64,000 bases of DNA from Amia ocellicauda (lineage: Eukaryota > Chordata > Actinopteri > Amiiformes > Amiidae): positions 53,292,812 to 53,356,811 of the forward strand of contig NC_089851.1 of the NCBI RefSeq assembly GCF_036373705.1. The letters are read 5' to 3'. The notes below the pieces were generated by a model that worked only from the letters and a program-made list of their open reading frames with translations, was not told the origin of the DNA and ran no database searches. Numbering within the stretch: position 1 is the stretch's first letter; every line of letters begins with the position of its first letter. The position numbers and the translations under genes are program-made. Shown one piece after another: positions 1 through 15,063 of the stretch.

Positions 1-1472
<1,472 letters not shown>

Positions 1473-1701
1473 TAGGCTTATCGTAAAGCCATCAGAGGAC
1501 GTAATGAACCGGAAAGCCAACTGGACAGACGCCGGTTTGTAAAGAAGAACCAGAACCCAAAGGACACGGGCTACGCGCACCTAACGGCCAACGTCCAATT
1601 CCCATTGCCGCCCCTGGACAGTCGCAACAGGGAGCTTGTTGCTCCCGTCAACCTTACGTTTTCACCTCTGTGTGCTTCCTTTGTTGCAGCCTGCATCCAG
1701 A

Positions 1702-1806
1702 TTTTGTTTTGTTTTGTTTTGTTTTGTTTTGTTTTGTTTTGTTTTGTTTTGTTTTGTTTTGTTTTGTTTTGTTTTGTTTTGTTTTGTTTTGTTTTGTTTT
1801 GTTTTG
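1702..1806 (+). repeat. (TTTTG)21 microsatellite
   Basis: Twenty-one perfect TTTTG units between the two Thr tRNA genes. It contains many T4 runs that could stop any Pol III read-through from the upstream tRNA. Copy number differs between cassettes. Confidence 0.98.
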
Positions 1807-1849
1807 TGCCTTACGCCTGAGTGTAGGCACTGGGGAATGGGAGAGTCCT

Positions 1850-1923
1850 GGCACCGTGGCTTAGTTGGTCAAAGTGCCTGTCTTGTAAACAGGAAACCCT
1901 GGGTTCGACTCCCAGCAGTGCTT
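1850..1923 (+). tRNA. tRNA-Thr(TGT), cassette 1
   Basis: A 74-nt cloverleaf with anticodon stem CCTGT/ACAGG and loop CTTGTAA, anticodon TGT. Acceptor GGCACCG pairs with CAGTGCT, with a terminal G-U and one C-A mismatch, discriminator U. D-stem position 25 is T here (AAAGTGCC, against AAAGCGCC in other copies), giving a G-U. The T loop TTCGACT is intact. TTTTT at 1,976-1,980 is the first terminator downstream. The body closely resembles the neighbouring Thr(AGT) gene. Confidence 0.88.
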
Positions 1924-2087
1924 TGGTTTACGTTGGCATAGGCAATGGAAAGGAAGTTTCTAAACGCTCAATACATTTTTGCAAGATGGCCGTCCGCAGC
2001 AAGCAGCTTAAGGTTACTGTAGCCGCAATCTGGCAAGCTGACCGCCAGAAGTAGATACAATAACAAGGGGCGGGGGGAAAAGTGGGC

Positions 2088-2161
2088 CGTCCATGGGTGG
2101 ATTCGAACCACCATCCTTTCGGTTAATAGCCAAACACGCTGACCGATTGCGACACAGAGAC
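2088..2161 (-). tRNA. Asn-type tRNA with anticodon ATT, cassette 1
   Basis: The reverse strand matches vertebrate tRNA-Asn along its length: GTCTCTG acceptor, D arm with CAATCGGTCA, T arm GGTGGTTCGAATCCACC. The anticodon loop is CTATTAA, so the anticodon is ATT instead of the normal GTT. The A box is damaged (TGTCGC for TGGCGC), and the acceptor 3' strand CATGGAC leaves one mismatch and one G-U. A Pol III terminator (T4, complement of 2,078-2,081) lies 6 nt past the 3' end. Probably a pseudogene or weakly expressed. Confidence 0.85.
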
Positions 2162-2261
2162 AGACACAGGTGTTCTGGATGCTGCAGTCGTGCAGTTCCT
2201 TCACAGTTGCCAGAAATCATTTCCAGCACACGATTTTCTTTGTTGTTGAATGCAACATACG

Positions 2262-5200
2262 TGACCATTGGGGGAGCGATAGCAAGCAAGAGAGTTAGAT
2301 ATCGAGAGTCATAGATAGATAGCTAGCTAGATAGATAGATAGATGGATGGATGGACGGCAAGGCAAGCATCTGATTGACAGTGGTCCGTGATCTGCTGTT
2401 ATGCTACAATGCTACTGACCATTGGGGGAGCGATAGCAAGCAAGAGAGTTAGATATCAAGAGTCATCGATAGATAGATAGATAGATGGATGGATGGACGG
2501 CAAGGCAAGCATCTGATTGACAGTGGTCCGTGATCTGCTGTTATGCTACTATGCTACTGACCATTGAGGGAGCGATAGCAAGCAAGAGAGTTAGATATCG
2601 AGAGTCATAGATAGATAGATAGATAGATGGATGGATGGATGGACGGCAAGGCAAGCACCTGATTGACAGTGGTCCGTGATCTGCTGTTATGCTACTATGC
2701 TACTGACCATTGGGGGAGCGATAGCAAGCAAGAGAGTTAGATATCAAGAGTCATCGATAGATAGATAGATAGATGGATAGATGGACGGCAAGGCAAGCAT
2801 CTGATTGACAGTGGTCCGTGATCTGCTGTTATGCTACTATGCTACTGACCATTGAGGGAGCGATAGCAAGCAAGAGAGTTAGATATCGAGAGTCATAGAT
2901 AGATAGATAGATAGATGGATGGATGGATGGACGGCAAGGCAAGCACCTGATTGACAGTGGTCCGTGATCTGCTGTTATGCTACTATGCTACTGACCATTG
3001 GGGGAGCGATAGCAAGCAAGAGAGTTAGATATCAAGAGTCATAGATAGATAGATAGATAGATAGATGGATGGACGGCAAGGCAAGCATCTGATTGACAGT
3101 GGTCCGTGATCTGCTGTTATGCTACTATGCTACTGACCATTGGGGGAGCAATAGCAAGCAAGAGAGTTAGATATCGAGAGTCATTGATAGATAGATAGAT
3201 AGATGGATGGATGGATGGACGGCAAGGCAAGCATCTGATTGACAGTGGTCCGTGATCTGCTGTTATGCTACAATGCTACTGACCATTGGGGGAGCGATAG
3301 CAAGCAAGAGAGTTAGATATCAAGAGTCATAGATAGATAGATAGATAGATGGATGGATGGATGGACGGCAAGGCAAGCATCTGATTGACAGTGGTCCGTG
3401 ATCTGCTGTTATGCTACAATGCTACTGACCATTGGGGGAGCGATAGCAAGCAAGAGAGTTAGATATCAAGAGTCATAGATAGATAGATAGATAGATGGAT
3501 GGACGGCAAGGCAAGCATCTGATTGACAGTGGTCCGTGATCTGCTGTTATGCTACTATGCTACTGACCATTGGGGGAGCGATAGCAAGCAAGAGAGTTAG
3601 ATATCAAGAGTCATAGATAGATAGATAGATAGATGGATGGACGGCAAGGCAAGCATCTGATTGACAGTGGTCCGTGATCTGCTGTTATGCTACTATGTTA
3701 CTGACCATTGGGGGAGCGATAGCAAGCAAGAGAGTTAGATATCAAGAGTCATAGATAGATAGATAGATAGATGGATGGACGGCAAGGCAAGCATCTGATT
3801 GATAGTGGTCCGTGATCTGCTGTTATGCTACTATGCTACTGACCATTGGGGGAGCAATAGCAAGCAAGAGAGTTAGATATCGAGAGTCATTGATAGATAG
3901 ATAGATAGATGGATGGATGGATGGACGGCAAGGCAAGCATCTGATTGACAGTGGTCCGTGATCTGCTGTTATGCTACAATGCTACTGACCATTGGGGGAG
4001 CGATAGCAAGCAAGAGAATTAGATATCAAGAGTCATAGATAGATAGATAGATAGATGGATGGATGGACGGCAAGGCAAGCATCTGATTGACAGTGGTCCG
4101 TGATCTGCTGTTATGCTACAATGCTACTGACCATTGGGGGAGCGATAGCAAGCAAGAGAGTTAGATATCAAGAGTCATCGATAGATAGATAGATAGATGG
4201 ATGGATGGACGGCAAGGCAAGCATCTGATTGACAGTGGTCCGTGATCTGCTGTTATGCTACTATGCTACTGACCATTGAGGGAGCGATAGCAAGCAAGAG
4301 AGTTAGATATCGAGAGTCATAGATAGATAGATAGATAGATAGATGGATGGATGGATGGACGGCAAGGCAAGCACCTGATTGACAGTGGTCCGTGATCTGC
4401 TGTTATGCTACTATGCTACTGACCATTGGGGGAGCGATAGCAAGCAAGAGAGTTAGATATTGAGAGTCATAGATAGATAGATAGATGGATGGATGGACGG
4501 CAAGGCAAGCATCTGATTGACAGTGGTCCGTGATCTGCTGTTATGCTACAATGCTACTGACCATTGGGGGAGCGATAGCAAGCAAGAGAGTTAGATATCA
4601 AGAGTCATAGATAGATAGATAGATAGATGGATGGACGGCAAGGCAAGCATCTGATTGACAGTGGTCCGTGATCTGATGTTATGCTACTATGCTACTGACC
4701 ATTGGGGGAGCAATAGCAAGCAAGAGAGTTAGATATCGAGAGTCATTGATAGATAGATAGATAGATGGATGGATGGATGGACGGCAAGGCAAGCATCTGA
4801 TTGACAGTGGTCCGTGATCTGCTGTTATGCTACAATGCTACTGACCATTGGGGGAGCGATAGCAAGCAAGAGAATTAGATATCAAGAGTCATAGATAGAT
4901 AGATAGATAGATAGATGGATGGATGGACGGCAAGGCAAGCATCTGATTGACAGTGGTCCGTGATCTGCTGTTATGCTACTATGCTACTGACCATTGGGGG
5001 AGCGATAGCAAGCAAGAGAGTTAGATATCAAGAGTCATCGATAGATAGATAGATAGATGGATAGATGGACGGCAAGGCAAGCATCTGATTGACAGTGGTC
5101 CGTGATCTGCTGTTATGCTACTATGCTACTGACCATTGAGGGAGCGATAGCAAGCAAGAGAGTTAGATATCGAGAGTCATAGATAGATAGATAGATAGAT

Positions 5201-6886
5201 AGATGGATGGATGGATGGATGGCAAGGCAAGCACCTGATTGACAGTGGTCCGTGATCTGCTGTTATGCTACTATGCTACTGACCATTGGGGGAGCGATAG
5301 CAAGCAAGAGAGTTAGATATTGAGAGTCATAGATAGATAGATGGATGGATGGACGGCAAGGCAAGCATCTGATTGACAGTGGTCCGTGACCTGCTGTTAT
5401 GCTACTATGGTACTGACCATTGGGGGAGCGATAGCAAGCAAGAGAGTTAGATATCAAGAGTCATAGATAGATAGATAGATAGATGGATGGACGGCAAGGC
5501 AAGCATCTGATTGACAGTGGTCCGTGATCTGCTGTTATGCTACTATGCTACTGACCATTGGGGGAGCAATAGCAAGCAAGAGAGTTAGATATCGAGAGTC
5601 ATTGATAGATAGATAGATAGATGGATGGATGGATGGACGGCAAGGCAAGCATCTGATTGACAGTGGTCCGTGATCTGCTGTTATGCTACAATGCTACTGA
5701 CCATTGGGGGAGCGATAGCAAGCAAGAGAGTTAGATATCAAGAGTCATAGATAGATAGATAGATAGATGGATGGATGGATGGACGGCAAGGCAAGCATCT
5801 GATTGACAGTGGTCCGTGATCTGCTGTTATGCTACAATGCTACTGACCATTGGGGGAGCGATAGCAAGCAAGAGAGTTAGATATCAAGAGTCATAGATAG
5901 ATAGATAGATAGATGGATGGACGGCAAGGCAAGCATCTGATTGACAGTGGTCCGTGATCTGCTGTTATGCTACTATGCTACTGACCATTGGGGGAGCGAT
6001 AGCAAGCAAGAGAGTTAGATATCAAGAGTCATAGATAGATAGATAGATAGATGGATGGACGGCAAGGCAAGCATCTGATTGACAGTGGTCCGTGATCTGC
6101 TGTTATGCTACTATGCTACTGACCATTGGGGGAGCGATAGCAAGCAAGAGAGTTAGATATCAAGAGTCATAGATAGATAGATAGATAGATGGATGGACGG
6201 CAAGGCAAGCATCTGATTGATAGTGGTCCGTGATCTGCTGTTATGCTACTATGCTACTGACCATTGGGGGAGCAATAGCAAGCAAGAGAGTTAGATATCG
6301 AGAGTCATTGATAGATAGATAGATAGATGGATGGATGGATGGACGGCAAGGCAAGCATCTGATTGACAGTGGTCCGTGATCTGCTGTTATGCTACAATGC
6401 TACTGACCATTGGGGGAGCGATAGCAAGCAAGAGAATTAGATATCAAGAGTCATAGATAGATAGATAGATAGATGGATGGATGGACGGCAAGGCAAGCAT
6501 CTGATTGACAGTGGTCCGTGATCTGCTGTTATGCTACAATGCTACTGACCATTGGGGAAGCGATAGCAAGCAAGAGAGTTAGATATCAAGAGTCATTGAT
6601 AGATAGATAGATAGATGGATGGATGGATGGATGGCAAGGCAAGCATCTGATTGACAGTGGTTCGTGATCTGCTGTTATGCTACTATGCTACTGACCATTG
6701 GGGGAGCGATAGCAAGCAAGAGAGTTAGATATCGAGAGTCATAGATAGATAGATAGATAGATGGATGGATTGATGGACGGCAAGGCAAGCACCGGATTGA
6801 CAGTGGTCCGTGATCTGCTGTTATGCTACTATGCTACTGACCATTGGGTGAGCGATAGCAAGCAAGAGAGTTAGATATCGAGAGTC

Positions 6887-6940
<54 letters not shown>

Positions 6941-7060
6941 GGATGGATGGACGGCAAGGCAAGCATCTGATTGACAGTGGTCCGTGATCTGCTGTTATGC
7001 TACTATGCTACTGACCATTGGGTGAGCGATAGCAAGCAAGAGAGTTAGATATCGAGAGTC

Positions 7061-7094
<34 letters not shown>

Positions 7095-8632
7095 GGATGG
7101 ATGGACGGCAAGGCAAGCATCTGATTGACAGTGGTCCGTGATCTTCTGTAATGCTACTATGCTACTGACCATTGGGGGAGCGATAGCAAGCAAGAGAGTT
7201 AGATATCGAGAGTCATAGATACATAGATAGATAGATGGATGGATGGATGGACGGCAAGGCAAGCACCTGATTGACAGTGGTCCGTGATCTGCTGTTATGC
7301 TACTATGCTACTGACCATTGGGGGAGCGATAGCATGCAAGAGAGTTAGATATCGAGAGTCATAGATAGATAGATAGATAGATGGATGGACGGCAAGGCAA
7401 GCATCTGATTGACAGTGGTCCGTGATCTGCTGTTATGCTACAATGCTACTGACCATTGGGGGAGCGATAGCAAGCAAGAGAGTTAGATATCGTGAGTCAT
7501 AGATAGATAGATAGATAGATGGATGGATGGATGGCAAGGCAAGCATCTAATTGACAGTGGTCCGTGATCTGCTGTTATGCTACTATGCTACTGACCATTG
7601 GGGGAGCGATAGCAAGCAAGAGAGTTAGATATCAAGAGTCATAGATAGATAGATAGATAGATGGATGGACGGCAAGGCAAGCATCTAATTGACAGTGGTC
7701 CGTGATCTGCTGTTATGCTACTATGCTACTGACCATTGGGGGAGCGATAGCAAGCAAGAGAGTTAGATATCAAGAGTCATAGATAGATAGATAGATAGAT
7801 GAATGGACGGCAAGGCAAGCATCTGATTGACAGTGGTCCGTGATCTGCTGTTATGCTACTATGCTACTGACCATTGGGGAGCGATTGCAAGCAAGAGAGT
7901 TAGATATCGAGAGACATAGATACATAGATAGATAGATGGATGGATGGATGGACGGCAAGGCAAGCACCGGATTGACAGTGGTCCATGATCTGCTGTTATG
8001 CTACTATGCTACTGACCATTGGGGGAGCGATAGCAAGCAAGAGAGTTAGATATCGAGAGTCATAGATAGATAGATAGATAGATAGATGGATGGATGGACG
8101 GCAAGGCAACCATCTGATTGACAGTGGTCTGTGATCTGCTGTTATGCAACTATGCTACTGACCATTGTGGGAGCGATAGCAAGCAAGAGAGTAAGATATT
8201 GAGAGTCATAGATAGATAGATAGATAGCTGGATGGACGGCAAGGTAAGCATCTGATTGACAGTGGTCCGTGATCTGCTGTTATGCTACTATGCTACTGAC
8301 CATTGGGGAGCGATAGCAAGCAAGAGAGTTAGATATCGAGAGACATAGATACATAGATAGATAGATGGATGGATGGATGGACGGCAAGGTAAGCATCTGA
8401 TTGACAGTGGTCCGTAATCTGCTGTTATGCTAATATGCTACTGACCATTGTGGGAGCGATAGCAAGCAAGAGAGTAAGATATTGAGAGTCATAGATAGAT
8501 AGATAGATAGATGGATGGATGGACGGCAAGGCAAGCATCTGATTGACAGTGGTCAGTGATCTGCTGTTATGCTACTATGCTACTGACCATTGGGGGAGAG
8601 ATAGCAAGCAAGAGAGTTAGATATCAAGAGTC

Positions 8633-8670
<38 letters not shown>

Positions 8671-11000
8671 GGATGGACGGCAAGGCAAGCACCTGATTGA
8701 CAGTGGTCCGTGATCTGCTGTGATGCTACTATGCTACTGACCATTGGGGGTGCAATAGCAAGCAAGAGAGTTAGATATCAAGAGTCATAGATAGATAGAT
8801 GGATGGATGGATGGACGGCAAGGCAAGCACCTGATTGACAGTGGTCCGTGATCTGCTGTTATGCTACTATGCTACTGACCATTGGGGGAGCGATAGCAAG
8901 CAAGAGAGTTAGATATCAAGAGTCATAGATAGATAGATAGATAGATGGATGGACGGCAAGGCAAGCATCTGATTGACAGTGGTCCGTGATCTGCTGTTAT
9001 GCTACTATGCTACTGACCATTGGGGGAGCAATAGCAAGCAAGAGAGTTAGATATCGAGAGTCATTGATAGATAGATAGATAGATGGATGGATGGATGGAC
9101 GGCAAGGCAAGCATCTGATTGACAGTGGTCCGTGATCTGCTGTTATGCTACAATGCTACTGACCATTGGGGGAGCGATAGCAAGCAAGAGAATTAGATAT
9201 CAAGAGTCATCGATAGATAGATAGATAGATGGATGGATGGACGGCAAGGCAAGCATCTGATTGACAGTGGTCCGTGATCTGCTGTTATGCTACTATGCTA
9301 CTGACCATTGAGGGAGCGATAGCAAGCAAGAGAGTTAGATATCGAGAGTCATAGATAGATAGATAGATAGATAGATGGATGGATGGATGGACGGCAAGGC
9401 AAGCACCTGATTGACAGTGGTCCGTGATCTGCTGTTATGCTACTATGCTACTGACCATTGGGGGAGCGATAGCAAGCAAGAGAGTTAGATATTGAGAGTC
9501 ATAGATAGATAGATAGATGGATGGATGGACGGCAAGGCAAGCATCTGATTGACAGTGGTCCGTGATCTGCTGTTATGCTACAATGCTACTGACCATTGGG
9601 GGAGCGATAGCAAGCAAGAGAGTTAGATATCAAGAGTCATAGATAGATAGATAGATAGATGGATGGACGGCAAGGCAAGCATCTGATTGACAGTGGTCCG
9701 TGATCTGCTGTTATGCTACTATGCTACTGACCATTGGGGGAGCAATAGCAAGCAAGAGAGTTAGATATCGAGAGTCATTGATAGATAGATAGATAGATGG
9801 ATGGATGGATGGACGGCAAGGCAAGCATCTGATTGACAGTGGTCCGTGATCTGCTGTTATGCTACAATGCTACTGACCATTGGGGGAGCGATAGCAAGCA
9901 AGAGAATTAGATATCAAGAGTCATAGATAGATAGATAGATAGATGGATGGATGGACGGCAAGGCAAGCATCTGATTGACAGTGGTCCGTGATCTGCTGTT
10001 ATGCTACTATGCTACTGACCATTGGGGGAGCGATAGCAAGCAAGAGAGTTAGATATCAAGAGTCATCGATAGATAGATAGATAGATGGATAGATGGACGG
10101 CAAGGCAAGCATCTGATTGACAGTGGTCCGTGATCTGCTGTTATGCTACTATGCTACTGACCATTGAGGGAGCGATAGCAAGCAAGAGAGTTAGATATCG
10201 AGAGTCACAGATAGATAGATAGATAGATAGATGGATGGATGGATGGATGGCAAGGCAAGCACCTGATTGACAGTGGTCCGTGATCTGCTGTTATGCTACT
10301 ATGCTACTGACCATTGGGGGAGCGATAGCAAGCAAGAGAGTTAGATATTGAGAGTCATAGATAGATAGATGGATGGATGGACGGCAAGGCAAGCATCTGA
10401 TTGACAGTGGTCCGTGACCTGCTGTTATGCTACTATGGTACTGACCATTGGGGGAGCGATAGCAAGCAAGAGAGTTAGATATCAAGAGTCATAGATAGAT
10501 AGATAGATAGATGGATGGACGGCAAGGCAAGCATCTGATTGACAGTGGTCCGTGATCTGCTGTTATGCTACTATGCTACTGACCATTGGGGGAGCGATAG
10601 CAAGCAAGAGAGTTAGATATCAAGAGTCATCGATAGATAGATAGATAGATGGATAGATGGACGGCAAGGCAAGCATCTGATTGACAGTGGTCCGTGATCT
10701 GCTGTTATGCTACTATGCTACTGACCATTGGGGGAGCGATAGCAAGCAAGAGAGTTAGATATCAAGAGTCATAGATAGATAGATAGATAGATGGATGGAC
10801 GGCAAGGCAAGCATCTGATTGACAGTGGTCCGTGATCTGCTGTTATGCTACTATGCTACTGACCATTGGGGGAGCGATAGCAAGCAAGAGAGTTAGATAT
10901 CAAGAGACATAGATACATAGATAGATAGATGGATGGATGGATGGACGTTAAGGCAAGCATCTGATTGACAGTGGTCCGTGATCTGCTGTTATGCTACTAT
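2262..11000. repeat. GATA-bearing satellite array, segment 2
   Basis: About 62 monomers of the same satellite. It includes monomers with long GATA runs (about 6,887-6,941, 13 or so units) and a more diverged stretch at about 6,540-8,820 with private substitutions, deletions of one G in the G5 run, and CATAGATACATAGATAG variants. Ordered groups of variant monomers repeat, giving higher-order units. The last 1.3 kb before cassette 2 duplicates positions 1-1,308. No gene is seen. Confidence 0.97.
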
Positions 11001-11022
11001 CAGCAGCAGCAGCTGCAGATTT

Positions 11023-11096
11023 GGCGCCGTGGCTAAGTTGGTTAAAGCGCCTGTCTAGTAAACAGGAGGTCCTGGGTTCAAATCCCTGCGGTGCCT
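11023..11096 (+). tRNA. tRNA-Thr(AGT), cassette 2
   Basis: As in cassette 1, but the T-stem 3' strand reads CCCTG instead of CCCAG, leaving one mismatch in the T arm. Anticodon AGT, acceptor and A box are intact. Likely still folds, with a weakened T stem. Confidence 0.9.
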
Positions 11097-11393
11097 TATG
11101 CGGGCTTTGTGTGCTCCTTGCGAAGCTTGTGCTTCTGCTTTGTCGACCATCAGTTTTAGCAAGATAGGCTTATCGTAAAGCCATCAGAGGACGTAATGAA
11201 CCGGAAAGCCAACTGGACAGACGCCGGTTTGTAAAGAAGAACCAGAACCCAAAGGACACGGGCTACGCGCACCTAACGGCCAACGTCCAATTCCCATTGC
11301 CGCCCCTGGACAGTCGCAACAGGGAGCTTGTTGCTCCCGTCAACCTTACGTTTTCACCTCTGTGTGCTTCCTTTGTTGCAGCCTGCATCCAGA

Positions 11394-11478
11394 TTTTGTT
11401 TTGTTTTGTTTTGTTTTGTTTTGTTTTGTTTTGTTTTGTTTTGTTTTGTTTTGTTTTGTTTTGTTTTGTTTTGTTTTG
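11394..11478 (+). repeat. (TTTTG)17 microsatellite
   Basis: Seventeen perfect TTTTG units between the Thr tRNA genes of cassette 2. Confidence 0.98.
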
Positions 11479-11521
11479 TGCCTTACGCCTGAGTGTAGGC
11501 ACTGGGGAATGGGAGAGTCCT

Positions 11522-11595
11522 GGAACCGTGGCTTAGTTGGTCAAAGCGCCTGTCTTGTAAACAGGAAACCCTGGGTTCGACTCCCAGCAGTGCTT
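11522..11595 (+). tRNA. tRNA-Thr(TGT), cassette 2
   Basis: Anticodon TGT in loop CTTGTAA, D stem AAAGCGCC, T loop TTCGACT. The acceptor begins GGAACCG, so the third pair becomes A-G in addition to the C-A mismatch present in all copies. The acceptor is therefore weak, and function is doubtful. Confidence 0.82.
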
Positions 11596-11759
11596 TGGTT
11601 TACGTTGGCATAGGCAATGGAAAGGAAGTTTCTAAACGCTCAATACATTTTTGCAAGATGGCCGTCCGCAGCAAGCAGCTTAAGGTTACTGTAGCCGCAA
11701 TCTGGCAAGCTGACCGCCAGAAGTAGATACAATAACAAGGGGCGGGGGGAAAAGTGGGC

Positions 11760-11833
11760 CGTCCATGGGTGGATTCGAACCACCATCCTTTCGGTTAATA
11801 GCCAAACACGCTGACCGATTGCGACACAGAGAC
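11760..11833 (-). tRNA. Asn-type tRNA with anticodon ATT, cassette 2
   Basis: As in cassette 1: Asn body, anticodon ATT, T10 in the D stem and A box, acceptor 3' strand CATGGAC, intact TTCGAAT T loop. The terminator T4 is close behind the 3' end. Confidence 0.84.
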
Positions 11834-11933
11834 AGACACAGGTGTTCTGGTTGCTGCAGTCGTGCAGTTCCTTCACAGTTGCCAGAAATCATTTCCAGCA
11901 CACGATTTTCTTTGTTGTTGAATGCAACATACG

Positions 11934-14512
11934 TGACCATTGGGGGAGCGATAGCAAGCAAGAGAGTTAGATATCGAGATTCATAGATAGATAGCTAGCT
12001 AGATAGATAGATAGATGGATGGATGGACGGCAAGGCAAGCATCTGATTGACAGTGGTCCGTGATCTGCTGTTATGCTACAATGCTACTGACCATTGGGGG
12101 AGCGATAGCAAGCAAGAGAGTTAGATATCAAGAGTCATCGATAGATAGATAGATAGATGGATGGATGGACGGCAAGGCAAGCATCTGATTGACAGTGGTC
12201 CGTGATCTGCTGTTATGCTACTATGCTACTGACCATTGAGGGAGCGATAGCAAGCAAGAGAGTTAGATATCGAGAGTCATAGATAGATAGATAGATAGAT
12301 GGATGGATGGATGGACGGCAAGGCAAGCACCTGATTGACAGTGGTCCGTGATCTGCTGTTATGCTACTATGCTACTGACCATTGGGGGAGCGATAGCAAG
12401 CAAGAGAGTTAGATATCAAGAGTCATCGATAGATAGATAGATAGATGGATAGATGGACGGCAAGGCAAGCATCTGATTGACAGTGGTCCGTGATCTGCTG
12501 TTATGCTACTATGCTACTGACCATTGAGGGAGCGATAGCAAGCAAGAGAGTTAGATATCAAGAGTCATCGATAGATAGATAGATAGATGGATAGATGGAC
12601 GGCAAGGCAAGCATCTGATTGACAGTGGTCCGTGATCTGCTGTTATGCTACTATGCTACTGACCATTGAGGGAGCGATAGCAAGCAAGAGAGTTAGATAT
12701 CGAGAGTCATAGATAGATAGATAGATAGATGGATGGATGGATGGACGGCAAGGCAAGCACCTGATTGACAGTGGTCCGTGATCTGCTGTTATGCTACTAT
12801 GCTACTGACCATTGGGGGAGCGATAGCAAGCAAGAGAGTTAGATATCAAGAGTCATAGATAGATAGATAGATAGATAGATGGATGGACGGCAAGGCAAGC
12901 ATCTGATTGACAGTGGTCCGTGATCTGCTGTTATGCTACTATGCTACTGACCATTGGGGGAGCAATAGCAAGCAAGAGAGTTAGATATCGAGAGTCATTG
13001 ATAGATAGATAGATAGATGGATGGATGGATGGACGGCAAGGCAAGCATCTGATTGACAGTGGTCCGTGATCTGCTGTTATGCTACAATGCTACTGACCAT
13101 TGGGGGAGCGATAGCAAGCAAGAGAGTTAGATATCAAGAGTCATAGACAGATAGATAGATAGATGGATGGATGGATGGACGGCAAGGCAAGCATCTGATT
13201 GACAGTGGTCCGTGATCTGCTGTTATGCTACAATGCTACTGACCATTGGGGGAGCAATAGCAAGCAAGAGAGTTAGATATCGAGAGTCATTGATAGATAG
13301 ATAGATAGATGGATGGATGGATGGACGGCAAGGCAAGCATCTGATTGACAGTGGTCCGTGATCTGCTGTTATGCTACAATGCTACTGACCATTGGGGGAG
13401 CGATAGCAAGCAAGAGAATTAGATATCAAGAGTCATAGATAGATAGATAGATAGATGGATGGATGGACGGCAAGGCAAGCATCTGATTGACAGTGGTCCG
13501 TGATCTGCTGTTATGCTACTATGCTACTGACCATTGGGGGAGCGATAGCAAGCAAGAGAGTTAGATATCAAGAGTCATCGATAGATAGATAGATAGATGG
13601 ATAGATGGACGGCAAGGCAAGCATCTGATTGACAGTGGTCCGTGATCTGCTGTTATGCTACTATGCTACTGACCATTGAGGGAGCGATAGCAAGCAAGAG
13701 AGTTAGATATCGAGAGTCATAGATAGATAGATAGATAGATAGATGGATGGATGGATGGATGGCAAGGCAAGCACCTGATTGACAGTGGTTCGTGATCTGC
13801 TGTTATGCTACTATGCTACTGACCATTGGGGGAGCGATAGCAAGCAAGAGAGTTAGATATTGAGAGTCATAGATAGATAGATGGATGGATGGACGGCAAG
13901 GCAAGCATCTGATTGACAGTGGTCCGTGACCTGCTGTTATGCTACTATGGTACTGACCATTGGGGGAGCGATAGCAAGCAAGAGAGTTAGATATCAAGAG
14001 TCATAGATAGATAGATAGATAGATGGATGGACGGCAAGGCAAGCATCTGATTGACAGTGGTCCGTGATCTGCTGTTATGCTACTATGCTACTGACCATTG
14101 GGGGAGCGATAGCAAGCAAGAGAGTTAGATATCAAGAGTCATCGATAGATAGATAGATAGATGGATAGATGGACGGCAAGGCAAGCATCTGATTGACAGT
14201 GGTCCGTGATCTGCTGTTATGCTACTATGCTACTGACCATTGGGGGAGCGATAGCAAGCAAGAGAGTTAGATATCAAGAGTCATAGATAGATAGATAGAT
14301 AGATGGATGGACGGCAAGGCAAGCATCTGATTGACAGTGGTCCGTGATCTGCTGTTATGCTACTATGCTACTGACCATTGGGGGAGCGATAGCAAGCAAG
14401 AGAGTTAGATATCAAGAGACATAGATACATAGATAGATAGATGGATGGATGGATGGACGTTAAGGCAAGCATCTGATTGACAGTGGTCCGTGATCTGCTG
14501 TTATGCTACTAT
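11934..14512. repeat. GATA-bearing satellite array, segment 3
   Basis: About 18 monomers. The first kilobase follows segment 2 monomer by monomer (offset 9,672 after the cassette) and then gains an extra pair of monomers at about 12,540-12,685. The end repeats the landmarks before cassettes 1 and 2. No gene is seen. Confidence 0.97.
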
Positions 14513-14534
14513 CAGCAGCAGCAGCTGCAGATTT

Positions 14535-14608
14535 GGCGCCGTGGCTAAGTTGGTTAAAGCGCCTGTCTAGTAAACAGGAGGTCCTGGGTTCAAATCCCAG
14601 CGGTGCCT
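14535..14608 (+). tRNA. tRNA-Thr(AGT), cassette 3
   Basis: Same sequence as the cassette 1 gene through the mature region: GGCGCCG/CGGTGCC acceptor, anticodon AGT, T loop TTCAAAT, intact A and B boxes. Looks functional. Confidence 0.95.
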
Positions 14609-14905
14609 TAGGCGGGCTTTGTGTGCTCCTTGCGAAGCTTGTGCTTCTGCTTTGTCGACCATCAGTTTTAGCAAGATAGGCTTATCGTAAAGCCATCAGA
14701 GGACGTAATGAACCGGAAAGCCAACTGGACAGACGCCGGTTTGTAAAGAAGAACCAGAACCCAAAGGACACGGGCTACGCGCACCTAACGGCCAACGTCC
14801 AATTCCCATTGCCGCCCCTGGACAGTCGCAACAGGGAGCTTGTTGCTCCCGTCAACCTTACGTTTTCACCTCTGTGTGCTTCCTTTGTTGCAGCCTGCAT
14901 CCAGA

Positions 14906-15020
14906 TTTTGTTTTGTTTTGTTTTGTTTTGTTTTGTTTTGTTTTGTTTTGTTTTGTTTTGTTTTGTTTTGTTTTGTTTTGTTTTGTTTTGTTTTGTTTTG
15001 TTTTGTTTTGTTTTGTTTTG
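14906..15020 (+). repeat. (TTTTG)23 microsatellite
   Basis: Twenty-three perfect TTTTG units between the Thr tRNA genes of cassette 3, tied with cassette 6 for longest. Confidence 0.98.
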
Positions 15021-15063
15021 TGCCTTACGCCTGAGTGTAGGCACTGGGGAATGGGAGAGTCCT

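Larger units (their letters stand above)
11001..11933 (+). repeat. tRNA cassette copy 2
   Basis: A 933-bp cassette with the same boundaries and gene order as copy 1. It is shorter by 20 bp, exactly accounted for by four fewer TTTTG units. Nearly identical to copy 1 otherwise, so the duplication is recent. Confidence 0.95.
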
